Shown here in pieces: positions 1-5,325 of a stretch of 6,320 nucleotides of DNA; positions within the stretch are counted from its first letter, which is position 1, and each line of letters opens with the position of its first letter. The translations under genes and the position numbers were made by a program. The stretch covers positions 1 through 6,320 of the forward strand of contig CALEMO010000379.1 of assembly GCA_937910825.1 (NCBI GenBank), given 5' to 3'. The stretch comes from an uncultured Solirubrobacterales bacterium (GTDB taxonomy: Bacteria; Actinomycetota; Thermoleophilia; Solirubrobacterales; 70-9). Below the pieces are notes generated by a model. It was not told the origin of the DNA. It made no database searches and saw only the letters and a program-made list of their open reading frames with translations.

Positions 1-1040
1 TGTGCCGCATCGTCCTTGGCCTGAAGCTTATTCTGCGAAGAGCGCTTCTTGCTCTTCTGCTTCTTCAGCTTCTTCAGCTTCTTCTTTTTGGCCTTCTTGA
101 CTTTCTTGAACTTGCCGGATGAATTCGACTTGAGTCGCTTCATCTTCATCGACTTCATCGACTTCTTCTGCTTCTTGATCTTCTTTTTCAGGCTCTTGAG
201 CGACTTCGCATAGCGCGCCAGGCCTTTTTCGTAACTCGGCGCGGGCGCACATTCCGGTCCAGCGTAGCTGGCGCCGTCACGCTTGAGGTAGAGGTCGGTG
301 GTCAGGCCACCGGTGTGAACGTGACCCGTGGTGCCAATCAGAACGCCGTCCTTCTGGATCGTCTTCTCGTTCTTCTGGAAGTTGGGCGGGTAAGGATTGT
401 CGGCGTCCTGCGGATAGGTGAAAACTCCATCCTTGCCACCGCTGCCGCGATGAACGTCGAATACCGGGTAGATGCCGCTTTCCACGTCCATCCAGATCGG
501 CCGGGCAGTGGTCATGTCGGCCGCCTGTGGTGCGGTGTCCGGAATGAAATCCACCGTGTAGGTGATGTAGAGGCTCATCGGCCGGGTCACCAGGTTGTGG
601 ATCATGTGGTTGAGCAGCCAGGAGTCGTTCCTCTTGTAGCGGAGTCCGTAGCCCGGGGGAAGGTCCATGATCGTCTTTTCTTCACCGGTGGCAAAGAAGA
701 GCTGGTCCCGGGCAGGAGCCGAGTTGTTGATCCAGACCCCGTGGTGGAACATGACTTCGCTCGAAAGTGGGATCGAACCGTCCTCGTTGACCAGGTCCGG
801 CCTGATCCGGGTGATGTAGCCATCCACCGGGGGGCGCTCCGAACCGGTCAGCGGCTTGTAGGCGATCCGGTTCTGGCCGGAAGTCACGTTTATCGGCCCG
901 ACCGAGTAGGTGGTCCTGACCGATCCGTCATCCATGCCCCGGGAGGAGACGATCTGGGCATCCGCACTGGCGGGCTGGAGGGTCAGCAGAAAGGCGAAGC
1001 CCAAGGCCAGCAGTCCCGCAGCAAAAACCATGCGCGACAC
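1..1040 (-). CDS. Secreted His-rich putative copper-binding protein with polylysine segment (3' end outside window)
   Basis: Read on the minus strand, this is one open frame of 346 codons that leaves the window without a stop. I chose the GTG at 1040: it gives a charged start (MSRM), a hydrophobic core (about residues 5-20) and a plausible signal-peptidase site after PASA, and AGGCGG lies just upstream. A TTG at 1074-1076, preceded by AGGGGG, is a real alternative; the ATG at 1029-1031 would leave no positive charge in the n-region. The mature part has three His clusters: FHHGVW (H99, H100), NHMIHN (H147, H150) and TGHVHTGG (H242, H244). An HH pair followed by a later HxH recalls the copper ligands of PHM-type (type II copper) monooxygenases, but that is inference. 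From about residue 273 the chain becomes lysine-rich: 31 of 64 codons between 204 and 15 encode Lys, with a Met-rich patch (KSMKSMKMK). The start codon and family are uncertain; the reading frame is not. Confidence 0.8.
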   Translation of the reverse strand, partial: MSRMVFAAGLLALGFAFLLTLQPASADAQIVSSRGMDDGSVRTTYSVGPINVTSGQNRIAYKPLTGSERPPVDGYITRIRPDLVNEDGSIPLSSEVMFHHGVWINNSAPARDQLFFATGEEKTIMDLPPGYGLRYKRNDSWLLNHMIHNLVTRPMSLYITYTVDFIPDTAPQAADMTTARPIWMDVESGIYPVFDVHRGSGGKDGVFTYPQDADNPYPPNFQKNEKTIQKDGVLIGTTGHVHTGGLTTDLYLKRDGASYAGPECAPAPSYEKGLARYAKSLKSLKKKIKKQKKSMKSMKMKRLKSNSSGKFKKVKKAKKKKLKKLKKQKSKKRSSQNKLQAKDDAA

Positions 1041-1118
1041 GGCGCCGCCTGATAGGTACTTGACCCTTTGAATCAATGTCCCCCCTGGGATCTCGGTTCC
1101 GGCCTACTGCCAGACTTG

Positions 1119-1124
1119 TGTATA
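1119..1124 (-). promoter_or_regulatory. Possible -10 element (TATACA) for the His-rich protein gene
   Basis: The minus strand reads TATACA here, close to the TATAAT/TANNNT consensus. It lies in the gap between the cupredoxin stop and the start of the next gene, and downstream of a terminator-like hairpin, which is where a promoter would be expected. I see no convincing -35 box at the usual spacing. An 8-base palindrome, ATGTACAT, sits just upstream at 1128-1135. This is weak evidence based on position and a hexamer alone. Confidence 0.3.
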
Positions 1125-1138
1125 GAAATGTACATGAG

Positions 1139-1157
1139 TTGCCGGACCGGCCGGCAA
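1139..1157 (-). terminator. Hairpin after the cupredoxin gene, terminator-like without a T tract
   Basis: TTGCCGG and CCGGCAA form a perfect 7-bp stem with a 5-base loop, starting about 8 bases after the cupredoxin stop codon. No run of T follows on the minus strand, so this is not a classical intrinsic terminator. Hairpins lacking a T tract are common at gene ends in high-GC actinobacteria. It could separate the cupredoxin transcript from the His-rich protein gene. Confidence 0.4.
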
Positions 1158-1164
1158 ATACCGC

Positions 1165-1860
1165 TCAGCGCAGGCTCTTGTTCACCTTTGCCGGCTTGCC
1201 GAAAGGGACCGTCAACGATGCCGAGAGCTTCAACTTTTTGCCCTTCTTCACCTTCTTGACTGCCTTGCGGCCGGCCCCGTTGAGTTTGATCGGAACTGTC
1301 TTCGACTTGCCCGCTGAAAGATTGAGTTTGCTCTGCTTGCTGACCTTCTTCTTGCCCTTGAGCAAGCCGACCCTTACTCCGTTGCTCTGGCTGGAAGCCT
1401 TGACCTTGACCTTGACCTTGCCGGACTTCTTGATCTTCTTCAGACTCTGCGAAGGGATCGAGAGCCTGAGCGAAGGCCGGGCTGCGGGCGTGCCTTTGTC
1501 TTCGACCACCAGGTCGCCGCTCATGCCGGTATGGATCGTGCAGACGAACGGGTAGGAGCCGGCGCCGAGGTATTGGGCTCCGTTTATCGGTGAAGAAGCT
1601 CCACCGAAGATCGTCTGCGATTCGAAGATGGGGCCCTTGTCGGGCCCGGACCCTTCCGAGGTCACGTTGTGAGGGGCATCGGAATCAGCCGGATTGATGA
1701 AATCCGGGATCTCTCCCTGATCCTGGAAGAAAGCTCCGGTCGTGAAAGTGCAGCAGACCGGCGACGCCTCGACGTTGTCGGCGGCGGCAGCATTCGAGGC
1801 CGCGATACCCGACAGGGCGATGGCTCCCAGAAGGGTGAAAAGTTTTAGTCTCCCTGACAC
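1165..1860 (-). CDS. Secreted cupredoxin (plastocyanin/amicyanin-like) with C-terminal lysine-rich domain
   Basis: This 231-residue protein starts at a GTG. Residues 1-27 are a signal peptide (MSGRLKLF, a hydrophobic core, then AAAA). Residues about 30-120 form a small blue-copper domain. APHNV supplies H64, and YPFVCTIHTGMSG supplies C107, H110 and M113; the C-x2-H-x2-M spacing is that of amicyanin. This is the full set of type 1 copper ligands, so an exported one-electron carrier or copper-binding protein is expected. Residues about 123-231 are a basic module (KKIKKSGKVKVKVK, GAGRKAVKKVKKGKK) of the kind I associate with exported Thermoleophilia proteins. Two extra cysteines (C36, C37) lie near the mature N-terminus. 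No clear Shine-Dalgarno precedes the GTG; AGGGAG lies just inside the reading frame, and an in-frame TAG upstream limits any extension. The redox partner is unknown; the next gene downstream is the His-rich putative copper protein. Confidence 0.88.
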   Translation of the reverse strand: MSGRLKLFTLLGAIALSGIAASNAAAADNVEASPVCCTFTTGAFFQDQGEIPDFINPADSDAPHNVTSEGSGPDKGPIFESQTIFGGASSPINGAQYLGAGSYPFVCTIHTGMSGDLVVEDKGTPAARPSLRLSIPSQSLKKIKKSGKVKVKVKASSQSNGVRVGLLKGKKKVSKQSKLNLSAGKSKTVPIKLNGAGRKAVKKVKKGKKLKLSASLTVPFGKPAKVNKSLR

Positions 1861-1862
1861 AG

Positions 1863-1893
1863 TAGGCGCATGGTGACAGCCCGATGGCGCCTA
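1863..1893. repeat. Inverted repeat TAGGCGC/GCGCCTA between the DUF6314 and cupredoxin genes
   Basis: Two perfect 7-base arms (1863-1869 and 1887-1893) flank a 17-base spacer. The right arm contains the DUF6314 stop codon; the left arm lies just before the cupredoxin GTG. It could be an operator or a weak RNA hairpin, or chance. The loop is long and no T tract follows. Confidence 0.3.
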
Positions 1894-2313
1894 GTCAAGC
1901 GCCGTGTACTCCGTCGAGAGGGTTTGATCCTTGGCCGGACCTTTCACCCGCCAGCTCGTGCTGAATCGCCGGTTCGGACCAGGCTCGATCTTCAGGTGTC
2001 CGCTGTAGAGATCGGCCACGCAGAGGTGGTCCATCTGGACCTGGCCGGAAGAAAGGTCGAGATAGTGGAAAGGCCTTCCGTCTTCGAAACGGACCAGCCA
2101 GCGCTCGCCCTCTCGGGTGATCGACATTCGGCGGGATGCCTCGAAGCTGCGCCCGGTGATTCGAAGCTCGGCGGTCTCGACCCAGAGCAGACCGTCGCCC
2201 TGTTCCTCGAACATGGCAATCCCGTTTGCGGCCCCGGTCAGGTCGGCAATCCGGTCCTCGACCTGGCGACTGAAGGTCCATCCCCCGGTGAAATACTCGA
2301 TCGGGTCAACCAT
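1891..2313 (-). CDS. DUF6314 family protein
   Basis: The protein has 140 residues if the ATG at 2311-2313 is used. The open frame continues upstream to an ATG at 2397, but that would overlap the flavoprotein gene by 65 bases and add residues lying before the family's conserved start. I recognise DUF6314 from its run of motifs: FTGGWTFSRQVEDR (8-21), GDGLLWVE (39-46), RFEDGRPFHYLDL (75-87), DHLCVADLYSG (95-105) and the C-terminal WRVKGPAKDQ (121-130). Family members are small single-domain proteins, probably a lipocalin/THAP4-like barrel; no biochemical role is established that I know of. There is no signal peptide or membrane segment, so it is probably cytoplasmic. It starts 19 bases after the flavoprotein stop on the same strand, so the two are likely cotranscribed. 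The Shine-Dalgarno is weak. Family call is confident; function is unknown. Confidence 0.85.
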   Translation of the reverse strand: MVDPIEYFTGGWTFSRQVEDRIADLTGAANGIAMFEEQGDGLLWVETAELRITGRSFEASRRMSITREGERWLVRFEDGRPFHYLDLSSGQVQMDHLCVADLYSGHLKIEPGPNRRFSTSWRVKGPAKDQTLSTEYTALD

Positions 2314-2332
2314 GGCGGCAGGCGACCGGCAG

Positions 2333-3460
2333 TCAGGTGCCGAACCAGCGGGCCTGGCGGGATCTTCCGAATTCCACTTTTTCTTCAGCCAGGGCAAGGG
2401 ATGGCTCGTTGAAGACGCCGGTGCGTTGCGGTCCGGAGAGGAAGTCGATGTCGACCCGGCTTACTTTGCCTTCACCGAATTCGATGTAGCAGTTGCCGCG
2501 ACCGAGGTAGGGTCCGGGCGCTTCGCCTTGGCCCTGGCCGGCAATCAGGTTGCCGGCAACGATCCGGGCAGCACCCTCCGAGAACACTCCCGCTTTCGGA
2601 ACTCCAGCAGTGACCACATCGCCAACCGCGTATACGCCCGGCAAGCGTGCTTCGAGGGTGTGCGAATCGACCGGGATGAATCCGTCTTCGGTGAGGCCAC
2701 TATCGATCACCACATCCGGTGCCCGGTGCCGGGGCACCCCGAAGAAGATGTCAAACGGAATCTCGGACCCGTCCTCGAGCAGGACACCACGATCTCCGTC
2801 GAGGGCCTGTATCCGGCCACCGGAGATCAGCTCGATCCCGCGCTTTTCAAATTCCTGGCAGAGCGCCGCCGACATTTCAGGAGAGGGCGGCACCGGCGAC
2901 GGAAGTGGGTTGATCAGGGTGATCTGGCAGCCATCCCGTACGCCGCGCTCGACGAGGTTGTCGTGCAGCATCAAGGAACATTCGCTCGGCGCAGGCGGAC
3001 ACTTGAACGGTGCCCCACAGATTCCGATCACGGCATGCCCCTCAGTGAACTCCGGGATCATCCGGCTCAAACGCTCGGCCCCAGGCACCGAATAGAACTC
3101 ATTGCCAAATTCGGCAAGGCCGGGTGTTGCGTCGAGGTCATAGTCCGCACCAAGGGCGATCACGAGTGCATCTGCCTCATAGCTCGAATCGCTGGTGGTC
3201 ACAACCCGGTTCTCCGGATCGATCGCGGTCACTGATTCCTGGCGGAAGGTGACGCCCGGCATTGAGAAATCCGCGTAGCTGTGCCTGACCGTATCCGCAG
3301 TCGTCCTGCCGAATAGCAGGTCTAGCTTCGAGAATCCGAAGACGAAAGCATCGTTCCTGTCGATCAGGGTTACCTCGAAATCCGCGCCCGACTCCGAGAG
3401 CATCGCGCTCAATTCGAGGCCACCGAATCCCGCACCCAGAATTACGACCTTGGTCGACAT
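2333..3460 (-). CDS. FAD/NAD(P)-dependent oxidoreductase, sulfide:quinone oxidoreductase-like
   Basis: This 375-residue flavoprotein begins STKVVILGAGFGG, the FAD-binding Rossmann motif (G9-x-G11-x2-G14). The second FAD motif is PGVYAVGDVV (274-283), followed by PKAGVFSEGAARIVAGNLI, the usual quinone-side segment of this family. Residues 148-160 contain CGAPFKCPPAPSE; the KCPPAP motif (C154) is typical of the sulfide:quinone oxidoreductase / flavocytochrome c sulfide dehydrogenase group. The C-terminal catalytic cysteine of true SQRs is not evident: the PKAG segment has none, and the only later Cys is C324 in GRGNCYIEFG. Sulfide oxidation is therefore not assured; another thiol, persulfide or quinone substrate is possible. 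The ATG overlaps the stop of the CcdA-like gene in a TGATG arrangement, implying translational coupling. The frame stays open upstream to 4006, but that part is the antisense or off-frame reading of the CcdA-like and trpB genes. Confidence 0.85.
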   Translation of the reverse strand: MSTKVVILGAGFGGLELSAMLSESGADFEVTLIDRNDAFVFGFSKLDLLFGRTTADTVRHSYADFSMPGVTFRQESVTAIDPENRVVTTSDSSYEADALVIALGADYDLDATPGLAEFGNEFYSVPGAERLSRMIPEFTEGHAVIGICGAPFKCPPAPSECSLMLHDNLVERGVRDGCQITLINPLPSPVPPSPEMSAALCQEFEKRGIELISGGRIQALDGDRGVLLEDGSEIPFDIFFGVPRHRAPDVVIDSGLTEDGFIPVDSHTLEARLPGVYAVGDVVTAGVPKAGVFSEGAARIVAGNLIAGQGQGEAPGPYLGRGNCYIEFGEGKVSRVDIDFLSGPQRTGVFNEPSLALAEEKVEFGRSRQARWFGT

Positions 3461-3819
3461 CAGGCGATCATACAGTCGCCCGGGCGGCCCACCAGCAGGT
3501 ACAGCACCAGCGCCGAGCCGATGCCGTAGCTGATGGCGACCGCGAGCCGGCCGGCCGTAAATGCCTGCGAGGCTGAAACAGTTATCACACCGGCGAGTAT
3601 CGGTCCGGCACAGGGTGCGTATACGAGCCCGAGGCTGCCACCGATCAGGGTGCCGGACCAGAAGCCATCCGACTGCTTGCCATGCTGGGTCTTCGGCTGG
3701 AAGCGGCTCGTGAGCCGGCTCATGTAACCCTCGAAACGATCGGAGAGCACCGGCAGGACGCAAGGCGACACCGCGGTGGCAGCGCCGGCGATGAAGCCGA
3801 AAAGGATCAGCAGAAGCAT
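3460..3819 (-). CDS. Shortened CcdA/DsbD-type transmembrane protein, internally deleted
   Basis: The 119 residues match the two halves of a cytochrome c biogenesis CcdA protein, the family that moves electrons across the membrane through a cysteine pair. Residues 1-25 (start MLLLILFGFIAGAA, then VSPCVLPVL) are the usual N-terminal helix with C20. They join directly to SDRFEGYMSRL and then DGFWSGTLIGGSLG with APCAGPIL (C70), which normally begins the second half. By memory of homologues about 65-70 residues (helices 2 and 3) are missing at the L25/S26 junction. The C-terminal part is also short, ending in LLVGRPGDCMIA, so about three helices remain (1-25, 52-80, 90-112) instead of six. An in-frame TAA lies just upstream of the ATG, so the start is not further out. 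The gene follows trpB2 by 56 bases and overlaps the flavoprotein start. It may be a decayed gene or a minimal but working protein; I cannot tell which. Confidence 0.75.
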   Translation of the reverse strand: MLLLILFGFIAGAATAVSPCVLPVLSDRFEGYMSRLTSRFQPKTQHGKQSDGFWSGTLIGGSLGLVYAPCAGPILAGVITVSASQAFTAGRLAVAISYGIGSALVLYLLVGRPGDCMIA

Positions 3820-3871
3820 CGCCTGAAGAGTGGCAGGCGGACCTTACGATCTTCTGAACCGCGTGTTGGGT

Positions 3872-3891
3872 GCCCTCAGGCGAGCGAGGGC
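3872..3891 (-). repeat. Hairpin spanning the trpB2 stop codon
   Basis: GCCCTC and GAGGGC pair as a 6-bp stem around an 8-base loop that includes the end of the trpB2 frame and its TGA. No T tract follows. It might slow or partly stop transcription into the CcdA-like gene, or simply be an RNA structure at the gene end. Confidence 0.25.
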
Positions 3892-5237
3892 GCCTCCGGC
3901 AGGCTCTCCAGGGCCTTCTCCATCTCCTCTTCGGAGAACTCGAGGTCCTCCAGCTCACCCGAGAGGTAGGACTGGTAGGCCGCGAGGTCCAGGTGACCGT
4001 GACCACAGAGGTTGAACAGGATCACCCGCTCGTCACCAGCCTGCTTCGCCTCTTCGGCTTCGTCGATGACCGCCCGAATTGCATGGGTCGGCTCCGGTGC
4101 GGGGATGATGCCTTCAGCCCTTGCGAAAGTGATTGCCGCCTCGAATGCCTCGGTCTGCGGAATCGCCCGGGCTTCGACCAGGCCCTCCTTGACCAGGGCC
4201 CCAAGGATCGGCGCAACGCCGTGATAACGCAACCCGCCAGCGTGGACCGGAGGCGGTACGAAGTCGTGGCCGAGCGTATAGGTCGGCATCAGCGGAGTCA
4301 TGCCGACCGTATCCCCGTAATCGTAGGCGTAGACGCCTTTGGTCATCGTCGGGCAGGCGGAAGGTTCGACCCCGATGAACTTCGTATCGAGTCCTTCTTT
4401 CAGCTTCTTTCTGAGCAGCGGAAAGGCGATCCCGGCGAAGTTCGATCCACCGCCGACGCAGCCGATCACTACATCCGGGTATTCACCGGCGAGCTCGAGC
4501 TGCTCGATCGCCTCCTGGCCGATCACGGTCTGATGCAGGCAGACGTGGTTGAGCACCGAACCGAGCGCATATTTGGTGTCCTCCGAAGAAACAGCTACCT
4601 CTACCGCTTCCGAGATCGCGATGCCCAGACTGCCGGTGACGTGCTCGGCCTGGGCGCGGCCGGCTTCGGTCAAAGTGGAGGGGCTGCGGTGCACGGTGGC
4701 CCCCCAGGTCTCCATCATCGCCCGCCGGTAGGGCTTCTGGTCGTAGCTGACGCCGACCATGAAGACTTCGCATTCGAGCCCAAACATCTCACAGGCCAGA
4801 GCCAGGGAGGAGCCCCACTGGCCGGCGCCGGTCTCTGTCGCGAGCTTCTTGACGCCCTCCTGCTGGTTGTAGAAGGCCTGCGGAATCGCGGAGTTGGGTT
4901 TATGGGAGCCGGCCGGGGAGACGCCTTCGTACTTGAAATAGATGTGGGCGGGTGTATCCAGCGCCTTCTCCAGACGACGGGCCCGAATCAGCGGCGTCGG
5001 GCGCCAGAGACGGTAGGCATCAACCACCTCTTCTGGAATGTCGATCTCGGGCTCCATCGATACTTCCTGCTCGATCAGGCCCATCGGAAAGAGCGGCGCC
5101 AGATCCTCTGGTCCGAGCGGCAGGCCGGTACCCGGGTTAAGCGGCGGCAAAGGCTCGCCTGGCAGGTCAGCGGCGATATTCACCCAGCTTCGGGGGATCC
5201 TCGATTCGTCAAGCATGTACTTGATCTGTTTGCCCAT
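3876..5237 (-). CDS. trpB: TrpB2-type tryptophan synthase beta chain, PLP-dependent
   Basis: The 453-residue protein is a full-length member of the TrpB2 (TrpB-like) branch, which is longer than the usual TrpB partner of TrpA. It joins indole to L-serine to give tryptophan using pyridoxal phosphate in the cytoplasm. The PLP lysine is K113 in [19 protein letters not shown] (134-142) holds the general-acid/base Glu135. [11 protein letters not shown] (259-269) is the phosphate-binding loop. [15 protein letters not shown] (326-340) and the acidic C-terminal tail are also typical of TrpB2. At the position near the PLP ring nitrogen the motif reads CGHGHLD (411-417) where TrpB2 proteins usually have Ser. 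The ATG at 5237 is preceded by GAGGAGAGG. No trpA or other tryptophan gene is in view; stand-alone TrpB2 enzymes are often thought to salvage indole. The flanking genes do not suggest a trp operon. Confidence 0.95.
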   Translation of the reverse strand: MGKQIKYMLDESRIPRSWVNIAADLPGEPLPPLNPGTGLPLGPEDLAPLFPMGLIEQEVSMEPEIDIPEEVVDAYRLWRPTPLIRARRLEKALDTPAHIYFKYEGVSPAGSHKPNSAIPQAFYNQQEGVKKLATETGAGQWGSSLALACEMFGLECEVFMVGVSYDQKPYRRAMMETWGATVHRSPSTLTEAGRAQAEHVTGSLGIAISEAVEVAVSSEDTKYALGSVLNHVCLHQTVIGQEAIEQLELAGEYPDVVIGCVGGGSNFAGIAFPLLRKKLKEGLDTKFIGVEPSACPTMTKGVYAYDYGDTVGMTPLMPTYTLGHDFVPPPVHAGGLRYHGVAPILGALVKEGLVEARAIPQTEAFEAAITFARAEGIIPAPEPTHAIRAVIDEAEEAKQAGDERVILFNLCGHGHLDLAAYQSYLSGELEDLEFSEEEMEKALESLPEAPSLA

Positions 5238-5245
5238 TGCAAATT

Positions 5246-5254
5246 CCTCTCCTC
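5246..5254 (-). promoter_or_regulatory. Shine-Dalgarno of trpB2 (GAGGAGAGG)
   Basis: This purine-rich run ends 8 bases before the ATG, a near-ideal distance, and is the strongest ribosome binding site in the window. It fixes the trpB2 start and argues that the gene is well translated from its own leader. A 10-base palindrome, CCTGTACAGG (5259-5268), lies just upstream and a TAGACT hexamer (5281-5286) could be a -10 box. Confidence 0.7.
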
Positions 5255-5258
5255 GGGT

Positions 5259-5268
5259 CCTGTACAGG
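5259..5268. repeat. 10-base palindrome CCTGTACAGG in the trpB2 leader
   Basis: A perfect palindrome lies in the short gap before trpB2, between the possible -10 box and the ribosome binding site. That position would suit an operator, but a 10-base palindrome can occur by chance and no second copy is seen in the window. Confidence 0.25.
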
Positions 5269-5312
5269 TTCAGTCAGCCAAGTCTAGAACGGACGGGCGC
5301 GCGGGCCAGAAA

Positions 5313-5325
5313 CTCAGCGTCTGAG
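5313..5325 (-). terminator. Short hairpin at the end of the RTX-like pseudogene
   Basis: CTCAG-ACG-CTGAG forms a 5-bp stem with a 3-base loop and overlaps the TGA at the end of the lysine-rich module; TTTCTGG follows on the minus strand. It is too short to be a confident terminator. Confidence 0.25.

Noticed and set aside
61..90. CTT-rich low-complexity DNA as a possible repeat element or CRISPR-like array
   Set aside because: There are no regular spacers; it is codon usage for Lys (AAG) in an open frame.
28..252. Acidic 74-codon minus-strand frame (Glu/Ala-rich)
   Set aside because: It is the off-frame reading of the lysine-rich block (CTT/CTG repeats); the frame that continues the His-rich protein is the polylysine one.
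315..1052. 245-codon plus-strand open frame
   Set aside because: It is the complement of the His-rich secreted protein, whose minus frame has a signal peptide, ordered His motifs and a start; the plus-strand translation looks random.
1399..1425. Tandem GACCTT hexamer repeat
   Set aside because: It encodes the alternating KVKVKVK of the cupredoxin tail and needs no separate explanation.
1845..1871. Eight-codon frame MRLLCQGD overlapping the cupredoxin GTG start
   Set aside because: It has no ribosome binding site and is too short to distinguish from chance; I do not claim a leader peptide.
2117..3235. 372-codon plus-strand open frame across the flavoprotein and DUF6314 genes
   Set aside because: Both genes have recognised motifs on the minus strand; this frame is a shadow.
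3461..4006. Upstream extension of the flavoprotein frame to 4006 (557 codons)
   Set aside because: The added residues have no domain sense and overlap the CcdA-like and trpB2 genes; the Rossmann motif begins right after the ATG at 3460, as in the family.
3870..5324. 484-codon open frame on the plus strand across trpB2
   Set aside because: It is antisense to a clear full-length TrpB2 gene; its translation has no recognisable motif, and long antisense frames are usual in high-GC DNA.
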